Assembly: GCF_000003815.2 (NCBI RefSeq)
Contig: NC_049982.1
Coordinates: forward strand, 15,901,489-15,938,391
Length of the DNA: 36,903 nucleotides
Direction of reading: 5' to 3'
Source of the DNA: Branchiostoma floridae
Lineage: Eukaryota > Chordata > Leptocardii > Amphioxiformes > Branchiostomatidae
The notes beneath the pieces were generated by a model, which was not told where the DNA came from, made no database searches, and saw only the letters and a program-made list of their open reading frames with translations. This document shows, piece by piece, positions 10,701 through 19,480 of the stretch. The stretch's first letter is position 1, and every line of letters begins with the position of its first letter. Both the position numbers and the translations under genes were made by a program.

Positions 10701-12657
10701 TGTTAGCATGTTTTTAGACTGTACAGACACTGTGCGCCATTTTCTGCTCTTTCTTGCAACTTCTTCGATGAAAAGTCGTCCCAAAATACCGATTGCTTGG
10801 TTGAAATGATTTGCCAATGTAGTACCACGCACTGACACGCTTACTCAACGGTAAAACCATTCGTAAAAAAAGCCATATTCCTATCATGCTGTTTATAGCG
10901 TCGCCCATTTGTTGAAGGATGTACATGTACATGCTACAGTTGAATTGAAGAAGTCCCCCATAGTAGTTTGTCGTTCTTGTACTTTGGTGTAAGTCTTCTT
11001 GAACACCATAATCTTATAGAATTGTGGAATCTTCTTGAGAGTACTTGGTCTGAGTTCTTGGAAAGACATTCAAGATCGTCTCTACAAGTTTTGCTTTAGG
11101 CAGACATCTGGCTGTAAGCTGTACATAAGTTCACATTGCAGACAGTCGACGTGCCTAATGCATCAACAAGGCACGTTCCAAAACATCAAAATCACCGAGG
11201 CTCCGGAGTGCCTCCATTTGACCGCCTTGACCTGGTAATGTTTTCGCTTTTCCGCAGATCGCAGCGAGTTTCAACCACGGTTGGATGCTGGGTGGTCCCG
11301 GCTGCCAGGGTTACGCCTTCTTAAGAACACAGCTTGGCACGACCAACATCCTAACCATCATCGCACACGCACTGGCACGGTACATCAAAGTCTGCCACAC
11401 CAAGCTCAGTACGTGACTCTCTTCACCAATCTGTTAGTGAAGCGTCTGAACAGCAGAGCTCGATAATACTAGTAGCTGACCGTGTAGTGCAATTGCATGC
11501 ATGCATGCATCAGCTTATTGTAGTTGTTCATCCATGATGCTTGAGAGAACGCTGTGAAATAGGGCTTTTATGATAATGCTACAGCATCGATGGATATTTA
11601 AAAATCCAGTGCAAACAATCCTGCAGCATCAATAATGCTGCAGCATCAATGAATGTTTCAAAATCCATTGCAAACACATTGCTTTACAATTCATTCATTA
11701 TTCCAAGGAATATGGGTGTTACTTGGATTTTATCTAAAGGATGAATGTTTGTCACAGGTGACGATGTCAACTTCACCAATGTCCGGCGCACCCTCTCGGC
11801 GGTGTGGACGATTGCCTTGTTCTGGTCAACAGCGCCGCTGTACGGCTGGGGAGCGTACTCCACCGAGCCCTCACGCATCACCTGCGGGCTGGACGTCGAC
11901 CAAGTGTCTTCCTCTGCTGCCAACCAGTCGTATGTGTTCTTCCTGAATCTTGTGTTTATAGTTGCTCCAGTGGTGGCCATAGCTTTCTCCTACATCAAGA
12001 TTATCCAGAAAGTTCGAGGCTCCCATCGTAGAACGTTCGGCCGAGGCCGACGTGTCGCGAGAAAGGCACAGCTGGAGCGGAAACTTACAAAGGTAAGCTA
12101 CTTCATAGCTCTGTCAGGTTTCCTGGCCAATTAATCCCTCACAAATCTATCTAGATCTGCTGATTTCATTAGACCACATTTAAGTGAAGAACGCGAAGAT
12201 GATCCTTTACACAATACGGCGTATTTATACTCTCACAACCACAACCTGTTTCCTCCAGACTGCCATCATGGTCGGGCTGGGGTTCCTAATGGCGTGGACA
12301 CCTTACGCCATCCTCGGGCTGTGGAGCTGCTTTGCTGAGCCCGGGAGATCGTCCCCGCTGTTCACCGCGGTGCCAGCCCTGTTCGTCCGGACTGCCGGCG
12401 TCTACAACCCCATTATATATCTCCTGCTCAACGACACGTTCCGCATGGAGGCCTACGCCATAACCACCGGCACCATTCGAAAGAAGATCACACGGAAGTT
12501 CTCGGGTACTGTCGTTGTCCTGAAGCTAGACGGAGACGACCCGGTCGTCTTCACGGAAGCCATGCGGCGGCACAGGCGGAAGTCTATGAGGAAAGTGTCC
12601 AGGGCTAATAAAGAAGGAGGTACAGGTACCGGTACCGGCACTACCACGTACAACTGA
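7576..12657 (+). CDS. OPN5-like (neuropsin group) opsin lacking the retinal lysine, 5' partial
   Basis: Joining 7576-7715, 11258-11408, 11758-12092 and 12259-12657 gives an open 341-residue protein from mid helix 1 to the stop. Class A features seen are GN in helix 1, LAVVD in helix 2, the helix 3 cysteine, WTPYA in helix 6 and NPIIY in helix 7. Opsin features are PLYGWG, the EPSRITCGLD loop (the Glu aligns with rhodopsin E181), Tyr at position 113, and RKAQLERKLTK before helix 6, which resembles OPN5. Normal opsins bind retinal through Lys296 in helix 7. Here the helix reads VPALFVRTAGVYNPIIY, so that residue is Arg (12388-12390). The DRY motif is ARY. The frame is intact and all splice sites are good, so the gene looks functional rather than decayed. 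Ligand and light sensing are therefore unclear. The N-terminal exon is not found. Confidence 0.88.
8401..9477. mobile_element. Foldback transposon with minisatellite arms and 9-bp target duplication
   Basis: The left end GGTCTCACTAAATACCG at 8401 is matched by its reverse complement CGGTATTTAGTGAGACC ending at 9477. Both arms (8401-8500 and about 9298-9477) are built from a 10-bp unit, CCGAAAACAA on the left and TTGTTTTCGG on the right, interspersed with ACTAAATACC. ATCCTGACC directly precedes the element (8392-8400) and recurs just after it (9479-9487). This is a 9-bp target-site duplication, the size made by Mutator-like elements, so that family is a reasonable inference. The inside (8500-9290) has no transposase frame. 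Confidence 0.8.
10402..10435. repeat. Perfect 16-bp palindrome with 2-base spacer
   Basis: GTTCAGGTCCGGACTT is followed by TT and then its exact reverse complement. Direct copies of the TTCAGGTCC motif precede it (from about 10,367), and GCAAGTCCGGACC recurs at about 10,672. The palindrome is therefore probably part of a repeat covering roughly 10,360-10,690. It would form a strong hairpin. Confidence 0.85.
11258..11408 (+). CDS. Opsin exon: first extracellular loop and helix 3
   Basis: The acceptor is TTTTCCGCAG and the donor A|GTACGTGA. The exon runs from phase 0 to phase 1. It encodes IAASFNHGWMLGGPGCQGYA, then the rest of helix 3 up to ALARYIKVCHTKL. Counting back from Arg-Tyr places Cys at rhodopsin 110 and Tyr at rhodopsin 113. 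The residue before Arg-Tyr is Ala (GCA at 11375-11377) instead of the usual Glu or Asp. Confidence 0.87.
11575..11690 (+). repeat. Two imperfect direct repeats of about 59 bp in opsin intron 2
   Basis: AATGCTACAGCATCGATGGA followed by ATTTAAAAATCCAGTGCAAAC recurs as AATGCTGCAGCATCAATGAA followed by GTTTCAAAATCCATTGCAAAC. A short GCAT run lies upstream at about 11,492. The repeat sits just before the exon 3 acceptor and has no known role. Confidence 0.7.
11758..12092 (+). CDS. Opsin exon: helices 4-5 and third cytosolic loop
   Basis: The acceptor is GTTTGTCACAG and the donor AAG|GTAAGC. The first codon is completed by the A left from the previous exon (Ser). It encodes helix 4 (RRTLSAVWTIALFWSTAPLY), the second extracellular loop with the disulfide Cys and a Glu aligned with E181, helix 5 (YVFFLNLVFIVAPVVAIAFS), and a basic third loop ending LERKLTK. 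Confidence 0.9.
12259..12657 (+). CDS. Opsin terminal exon: helices 6-7 and tail, Lys296 to Arg
   Basis: The acceptor is TTTCCTCCAG in phase 0 and the stop is TGA at 12655-12657. Helix 6 is AIMVGLGFLMAWTPYAILGL. Helix 7 holds VPALFVRTAGVYNPIIYLL. The tail of about 70 residues is basic, with RRHRRKSMRKVS including an RRKS kinase-type site, and it ends in a Gly-Thr run encoded by a short GGTACC-type repeat. A weak ATTAAA at 13222 is the only poly(A) signal candidate I noticed downstream. Confidence 0.9.
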   Translation, partial: TAIMVGLGFLMAWTPYAILGLWSCFAEPGRSSPLFTAVPALFVRTAGVYNPIIYLLLNDTFRMEAYAITTGTIRKKITRKFSGTVVVLKLDGDDPVVFTEAMRRHRRKSMRKVSRANKEGGTGTGTGTTTYN

Positions 12658-13690
12658 GACAAGACGATGACAAACCGACGGCATGTTATGTGGATCCGAG
12701 CTAGGAAGACAATCACAGAGCTGCCGTTGGCAACGCTAACCTGGTTCCAACGGATTGCACCCTTTGCACGAACTGCCCAGGATGTCAGAACCAGAGAGTC
12801 CCGGTCTCCTGGTGGCACACGGGTAGACGGATGGTGATGCTGCGTCGATGGAGGTGTCGATTCAACTATCGATTTGAATGAAAACGAACATCAGACACGG
12901 TCCCTGATTGTCGACTCATTTGGACGACCATAGGTGGCTGTATATCACTAGTATGTAGTATGGACATGTAGTGTTGGTCAGTTGTACTGGTTTGAAGCAG
13001 AGTTATGTTGTGCAATTGCTCAACCAGTTTTGCCGTGCGTATTGGGTATGTGTGGTACAAGACAGTGATACACATTCAGATCGAAATGAAGTGCTGCCCC
13101 TTCCCCTTGCTATACTTGACATAATACATGACATATACTTAAATATGTGGTAACGTTACACGTTCAGTCACATCGATGTGGTATGTGACAGACATCATAT
13201 TGATGTGCGGTCATAATGTGGATTAAACGGGGTTCAATAAGGGTGACAAACGTGGTGTACGTCGGACTATGTAATAGAAACGTCTCAACGTTTGTATCTG
13301 CTGTTATGTAAATGCAAGATGTTTTGTCAAGCTGGAACGCCAGATGACGCTGTTGCTGTGGCAGTCCTGATGGTGATGTGAATTGTGTTGAATTGTTGTA
13401 TCCGAATCGCGTTTACGATCCACAGGCCATCATCTCAATAACTGCAATGATTGCATCAATTATATCAGTGATGACTGTTAGAACTTTCGGCGTGTCTTGT
13501 AATACACAGTCTTTTTTTTCATATTCCCTTTGTCCACACATCAATATTACGAGGTTTAGATATTCTGTCATCAATAGTCAATACATGTCAGCCCCGTGTT
13601 TATCGCGCATCAGTGTAGTTATACATGCATCGCTTCACACACACACACTGTCCATGTTCACCTGTCTGATGTTTGGGCTTTTTTTCAAAT
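12658..13690. other. Opsin 3' flank, no further gene
   Basis: Probable 3' untranslated and intergenic sequence. ATTAAA at 13222 is a possible poly(A) signal. No other coding frame is convincing. Confidence 0.45.
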
Positions 13691-14340
13691 CCTAAATCCC
13701 CCCTTGATTTGCATGATTAATGAGAAAAATCTGTAATTCCAGTGCTTTCAATGATAGGACTTTTATACACGTTATGTCTTCATTCATGGCATGTGAAACG
13801 TTGACAGATTATTCAAATCAGAATCTAGTTTGCATAATTAATATGAGAGTGACATGATTCAATCGTGGTAGTTGGTTGGTATCACCATGGTTTAACCTGT
13901 TTGGTGTCATCTATCTGTGACGTGTGTAAGTAAATGAAAGGTGTACACAATGATGCATAGCTTACGTAAATGTGCAAGTCATTTGCATGATTTTTGATGA
14001 ATGTTAACATGGCCTTTCGCCAAATGATAGGACTTCTACACATACAATATATGTATTTTTTCATGGAAGAGTCCATTAATGCACAGGGACCCTTTTTAGA
14101 TTCAATTTTGTATTGGGCTGATTCTATAACAGCCCAGAGTTTGAGAGTTTGTGTGAAAGTGTTTTGTATTGGTCTATTTTGCTATTTGATATGTGTTGCG
14201 CTGTAAGAGCCCATTCTTGCACGGGGGCATTTCTTAAATTCGTTTTTATTCTTGCAGTTGCAAATTATACAAAATAGGAGTAAATTTATATAATCAACGA
14301 GGAAAATCTATGATACTGGTGTTTTTACCTTTGCCAGAAT
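13690..14340 (+). repeat. Dispersed octamer-containing repeat, degenerate copy
   Basis: It shows ATTTGCATGATTAATGAG at 13,707, GTTTGCATAATTAAT at about 13,833, ATTTGCATGA at 13,981 and ATAATCAACGAGGAAAA near 14,290. These are the same cores as in the 18,660-19,480 array, more diverged and spaced irregularly. Confidence 0.65.
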
Positions 14341-15163
14341 GGCTAAGGTAATATTTTCGGTCCGGTTGTGTGCTCTCCCCCCGTTTGTGAGCAGCATAAC
14401 TCAAGAAGACTGCGACAGATGCGGCTGATATTTGGTGGGTGGGTAGGGGTCTGGGAAACGAAGGGGGAGTTCGATGATGGGCCCCCTAGCGGCTTGCTAA
14501 GGTACTGCAACGGACCCTCCATGCTCGATATCTTGCGTTCTGGACATGCTGCGGTCTTGATTTTTGAGTGGTAGGGACCCCTTAAAGCAGAGAGTGACAG
14601 CTGCGAGTTTGGGCCCCCTAGCGGCTTTCCTGGAAGTGCAGGCGCCGGTTTACTTGCAAACTTTTGTCCGTAAACAGCATAACTCGAGAAGACTTTGACG
14701 GACGCTGCTGATATTTGGCGGGTGGGTAGGGGTCTGGAAAACGGAGGTCGAGTTCGATGATGGGGTGTGTTTTCTCATCTTCTGAACATGGTATGGTCAC
14801 GAATTTTTGGTGTTAGATAGCTCTTGTGCTCAGGAGTTGGTAACATAAGTTTGGGCCCCCTAGCAGCTAGTTTAGGGATAGTCGGGGTATTCTTGTCAAA
14901 AACTTCTGAAGCATTGCAACCCCCCAGCCTGGTTCGGTTGATTCCAGCTGCAGCTGTACCTGACAGTTGACGGGTTCCCAAGGCCCACGGGTCAGGCTCC
15001 CTGACCCCACATGTCAGTTTCCAGACTGGCGCCCGGACCATACCAACCAGTTAGCAAAATAGGTAGGATTTGTTGGTGAAAGGACTTTTCCATAACTCCA
15101 GAAGGGAACAACGGATTTTTACCTTTGCCAGAATGGCTAAGGTTATGTTTTGGGCGTGTTTGT

Positions 15164-15210
<47 letters not shown>

Positions 15211-15440
15211 CAGCATAACTCAAGAAGCCTTGGATGGATCCTGATGATATTTGGTGGGTGGGTAGGGGTCGGGAAAACGAAGGTCAAGTTCGATAATGGG
15301 CCCCCTAGCGGCTTGCTAAGGTACTGCAGAGGAAACTCAATTTTTTATATCTCGTGTTCTGGACATGCTGTGGTCATGATTTTTAAGTGGTAGATAGCCC
15401 TCGGGGCAGAGAGTTAGTGCTGTGAGTTTGGACCCCCTAC
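14320..15440 (+). repeat. Dispersed repeat family, at least two units, with internal TG microsatellite
   Basis: Each unit runs in order: TTTGCCAGAATGGCTAAGGT, a GT-rich stretch, AGCATAACTC-AGAAG, GATATTTGGTGGGTGGGTAG, GGGCCCCCTAGCGGCTTGCT, TTCTGGACATGCTG and GAGAGT, then a second GGGCCCCCTAGCGGC. Units start near 14,320 and 15,110; a partial variant lies at 14,640-14,870. The short frames inside are translations of the repeat and not genes. The second unit is cut at 15,440 by the 3.1-kb element and resumes at 18,584-18,660. Confidence 0.85.
15169..15208 (+). repeat. (TG)n microsatellite, about 20 copies
   Basis: This is an uninterrupted TG run that sits at the same internal position of the dispersed repeat as the longer TG run at 32,654-32,749. 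The microsatellite therefore belongs to the repeat family. Confidence 0.97.
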
Positions 15441-16170
15441 TAGGGGGGGTCTTTAAATGGGTCAAAAATCGAAATTTTGAAATATGATCACGCCCACTTC
15501 AGGGGTGATTTATTGGGTCATTTGACAGACATTGTGCACAAAAATTGGGATCTAGCATGAAATAAACCCCCCACCCCACCCAAAAAACTATTTTGCATTA
15601 TGTGCAATAGGGTACAGCCATATGGTGATTTAGAGGAATGCTTGCCGTCATATAACTGCCGAACGACGTGTGCTAGGACTACCAAACTTGTTAACTTTTG
15701 CTAAAATTTACTTGGCAACAAGTTTAAGAGAATAAATTAAATTTATGATATTTTTTGTTGCCATGGCAACCGGTTGATGACAGGCATATTTTACGAAATT
15801 CTCTACTTTCCGCTTGAACGTTGCGGTTTAATAATTTTCTTGGTAAACACTTTTGTTTCCTATAGCATTAACATCTTATATAACATAATGTAGCATTCAT
15901 GATTAAATATTCATAATTTATGCTAATTTGATGACGTAACTGGTCAAAATCCAAGATGGCAGCCCATGTCATAAGCGAAAATGGTAAAATAGGTTATTAT
16001 CACTCGAATTTTGCCACTACTTTGTAGTTTTTACCAAATACATTCCAATGGTAATTTGTAGTCCGTTCTTATTGTATTTTTGGGTTACATGTCGAAAATA
16101 ATGTATTTTAAAACATTTAAGTTTGACGATCCAAGATGAGGGTTCTCAAAGGATAGCTAAAATAGATTTG
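15441..16170 (+). repeat. Left inverted arm of the 3.1-kb element
   Basis: Landmarks shared with the right arm in reverse are GGTGATTTAGAGGAATGCTT, ACTTGGCAACAAGTTTAAGA, TTGTTGCCATGGCAAC, CCAAGATGGCAGCCCATGTC, AATAGGTTATTATCACTCGA and AAGTTTGACGATCCAAGATG. I estimate identity at about 80-85 percent by eye, so the arms have aged. Confidence 0.85.
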
Positions 16171-16759
16171 ACTTCATTTTCTGACAAGGCATTAATATCA
16201 ATTCGGATGCCATTGACAACAAAAGTCTTACCTACCTTAGCAGACGTATAAGTTAGACACCCATATTTGCTAACTTTTTGTTTGATACCTTTAGGATACC
16301 ATAATATAATGGGAAGTACCGGTTTAGATGGTTATCGCCCATAACACCATCTTAATGGCGTCATAATTACCCCATATTACTTCATAGAAGTAGAGACAGA
16401 CGGTGTTGTCAAGACACCAGAATTAAAGAAGTGATTAAGACTTATAAATACATAATCCCTGCAAATTTGGTGATCGTAGACCAAGCCGTTCGGATTTAGT
16501 GAGGGGAGGGTGCAAAATGTGTGTTTTGTTGTCTTTTCAGTAACACTTTTACATTCTGTATGATATACCCAGTATGAAATCGATGGAAACAAATCCGTTA
16601 GGACGCAGTGAGAGCTCAGCGCAATCGCCGTCTAGTGGAAAGGGGGCTTATTAGCAAAGTTAATTTTTTTCTCCCTGAAAAATAACAACGGGGCACTAGG
16701 GCATTAGCTACATTACCATTGCAGCAGATTGATAACATACATTTTAAATGAATAGGGAG

Positions 16760-17420
16760 AGTGACAGTGGTAGAGAAATCAAAGAGTGTACGTAATAATT
16801 ACTTTCAGTTACAACATAGAAGTAAATCTGAATCACAACTAATGACAGAAAGATCTAACTCTAAATTGTTTGATGTCGGTAAGGTATTTCCTCCATCTAA
16901 ATACTTCCAACTACCTACAAAACTGCAGACAGTATATATATAGGTTGTGATATCAATGATCTAGTACCATTTGAGGCTGAGGTAGTGGGCCTTGGGAAAG
17001 TGACCACTGACATGGATGTACGAGAGGCGTCACAGCAGATGTACCTTTTATGCCAAGTATTACCATGATACAGTATCTAAATCTCTGAGCACAATCAATA
17101 GAGGGTAGAAGACGTTCCTGAGGAAATGGTTTACTGAAAGCAGAAAGAGGCATGGACAGACAGAGAAGGGAAACCCAAAGACAGAATACAATGAGTTGTT
17201 TTAAAAAGAAAAGTGAACTCGTATATACGCAGAGGACCCAGAGTAAAGGCAAACCCTGGAGAAACGAACAGAAGGTGGGGGTGACTAGGATATAAGACAA
17301 AGTAGAGACCCTGGACTATACATGACATATTCCAACAAAGCTTGGGCAAGCTGGGCTCTATTACTTTCCTTTCAAATTGGAAATGTACAAACATTTTCCA
17401 AGTAAGACCTTTCATCCACT
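16760..17420 (+). pseudogene. Decayed coding relic inside the 3.1-kb element
   Basis: On the plus strand, coding-like segments follow one another but are split by stops and frame changes. These are SKSESQLMTERSNSKLFD and VGKVFPPSKYFQLPTKLQ (about 16,820-16,935), CDINDLVPFEAEVVGLGKVT and DMDVREASQQMYLLCQ (about 16,946-17,056), TVSKSLSTINRG and KTFLRKWFTESRKRHGQTEK (about 17,070-17,166), and a shifted KKKSELVYTQRTQSKGKPWR (from about 17,202). The charged composition and position suggest the remains of an element-borne protein. I do not recognise the family and give no function. Confidence 0.4.
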
Positions 17421-17879
17421 GTTACTAGTACACAACAAGAGTTAGGGCACACAAATGACAGTGAGAGTAGCATAAAAGGCAGTACAGTAACGGCAGGGAT
17501 GTAATTTATATAATATATTTACATAATTAACTATCTTACTAGCAATTTTACTGCGGATTTAATTGTTCAAAGTAAAAAAAAAAACTTTTGATGCAACTAA
17601 CATGTACACCTTTCCAGGAAAAGTTATATTCAGATTTTGGGTCAATGTGAAATTTGGGTGCAAAAGTGTCGTTTAAGGCTGTTTTGAAAGCAGAAAAAGT
17701 AAATCATACACATGTATTGGAAACATAACATTTTACATGGCAACTAGATCTATTGTATACTACCAGGAAAAGGTGTAGGCAATGGCAAAGACTTCTAGAT
17801 TTAAAAAAAAATGACCACATGTAATGTGCCATATTTCACAAATGTGCATAGTGCAGGCACTACTAGTGTCAAATTTGAA

Positions 17880-18589
17880 ATCTATCTTCAAGTTAGCTAT
17901 TCTTTGAGAAACCTCATCTTGGATCGTCAAACTTAAATGTTTTAAATTGCATTATTTTTGACATATAACCACAAAATGCAATAAGATCGGACTACAAATA
18001 TCCCTAGGAATGTACAATATAATGGCAAAATTCGAGTGATAATAACCTATTTTACGATTTCGCTTATGACATGGGCTGCCATCTTGGATTTTGACCAATT
18101 ACGTCATCAAATTAGCATAAATTATTAATATTTAATCGTGAATGCTAAATGATATTTTATAAGATGTTGATGCTATATATATGAAACAAGAGTGTTTACC
18201 AAGAAAACCATAAAACCGCAATGTTTAAGCCGAAATTAGAGAATTTTGTAAACTATGCCTGTCATCAACCCGTTGCCATGGCAACAAAAATATCACAAAC
18301 TTATTTTATTCTCTTAAACTTGTTGCCAAGTAAATTTTAGGAGAATTCAACAAGTTTGGAGGTCCTCGCACACGTCGTTAAGCAGTTACATGACGGCAAG
18401 CATTCCTCTAAATCACCATATGGCTGTTCCCTATTGCATATAATGCAAATTAGTTTTTCGGGTGAGGTGGGGGGTTTATTTTGAGATACGACTTTACTTT
18501 TTGTATCCAAAGTCTTGTATTGATGGTGTTAACCATTTCCCAAGTGGGTGTCCAAAAATTTTGACTTTGCCATTTATCGACCCCCCCTA
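17880..18589 (-). repeat. Right inverted arm of the 3.1-kb element
   Basis: This is the reverse complement of the left arm. Both arms hold GTTGCCATGGCAAC and the string GACATGGGCTGCCATCTTGG or its complement. The outermost 150 bp are less conserved between the arms than the middle. Confidence 0.85.
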
Positions 18590-18660
18590 CCCTAGCGGCT
18601 TTTTTGGAACTGCAGGCGCCGGTTTCCTTTCAAACTTTGGACGAGAATAACTCTACAACG
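18590..18660 (+). repeat. Right-hand remainder of the interrupted dispersed repeat
   Basis: Begins CTAGCGGCTTTTTTGGAACT and GCAGGCGCCGGTTTCC, matching 14,619-14,660, where GCGGCTTTCCTGGAAGTGCA is followed by GGCGCCGGTTTAC. It then leads into the octamer array. Confidence 0.8.
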
Positions 18661-19480
18661 TGGTGACGGATCTTCATGATTTTTTGTATGTAGATAGAAT
18701 GAGTGTTGACTTACATAATGGAATACTAATTATGCAAATCAACAGCTAATTTGCATAATTAATGAGGAAAGTTTATGAATCCACTGCATTCCATGATAGG
18801 ACTTTGAAACTTGTCACATATGTAGCTGGGAAGGAGGGAAATGTCAATAGATATCAATTATGCAAATGATGATCTCATTTGCATAATTATTGAGAAAATA
18901 TGAAGATGTTGTCGGATCATCAGGGTTTTTGGTATGTAGGTAGCGTAAGTGAAGACATACATAATGAGATACCAATCATGCAAATCAACAGCTAATTTGC
19001 ATAATTTATGAGGACATTTTATAAATCCATTACATTCCATGATAGGATTTTAAACTTGTCACATATGTAGCTGAGAAAGAGAGAAATGTCAATACATATT
19101 CATCATGCAAATGATGACGTTATTTGCATAATTAATGAGAAAATATGAACGTGTTGACGGATCGTCATGATTTTTGGCATGTAAATAGCCTAAGTGAAGA
19201 CTTATATAATGTGATATTTATTATGCAAATTAACAGCTAATTTGCATAACTGATTAGGAAAAGTTCATAAATCCACAGCATTCCATTATAGTACTTTCAA
19301 AATTGTCACATATGTAACTGAGAAAGAGGGAATAGAGTAAGAGGTGTATTTAAAGACTTGAAAAGAGAATATATCAAAGGATCATCATGATTTTTGGTAT
19401 GCTGATATCAATTAATTGTAACTTGGGATCTAATTTGCATAATCAATGCCGAAATTTTTCATTATAGGACTACCATACAC
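18660..19480 (+). repeat. Tandem array, about 245-bp unit, with paired octamer motifs
   Basis: The phrase GACGGATC-TCATGATTTTTGG recurs near 18,664, 18,912, 19,155 and 19,377. Each unit consists of two half-units (118 and 127-128 bp), each centred on ATGCAAAT, nine bases, then ATTTGCAT. Pairs start at 18,732, 18,860, 18,978, 19,105 and 19,223; a lone ATTTGCAT follows at 19,433. TAATTAATGAG follows most pairs. Non-coding. Confidence 0.9.

Larger units (their letters stand above)
7716..11257 (+). other. Opsin intron 1, repeat-rich
   Basis: This 3.5-kb intron holds the foldback element at 8401-9477 and the palindromic repeat region at 10,360-10,690. I see no coding exon in the remainder. Several short frames exist but they lack splice signals and family signatures. 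Confidence 0.7.
15441..18589. mobile_element. 3.1-kb transposon with about 700-bp terminal inverted repeats
   Basis: The left end TAGGGGGGGTC (15441) is matched by GACCCCCCCTA (ending 18589). The arms stay alignable inward for about 700 bp. The flanks CCCTAC and CCCTAG are a likely imperfect 6-bp target duplication. Removing the element restores the surrounding repeat (GTTTGGACCCCCTAGCGGCT then CTGCAGGCGCC), which matches the intact copy at 14,607-14,645. This shows it inserted into an existing repeat. The centre (16,171-17,880) carries a decayed coding stretch. The transposon superfamily is not identified. Confidence 0.85.

Noticed and set aside
14992-15393. Frames with long His-Thr or Cys-Val runs
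   Set aside because: They are the TG microsatellite and surrounding repeat read in several frames.
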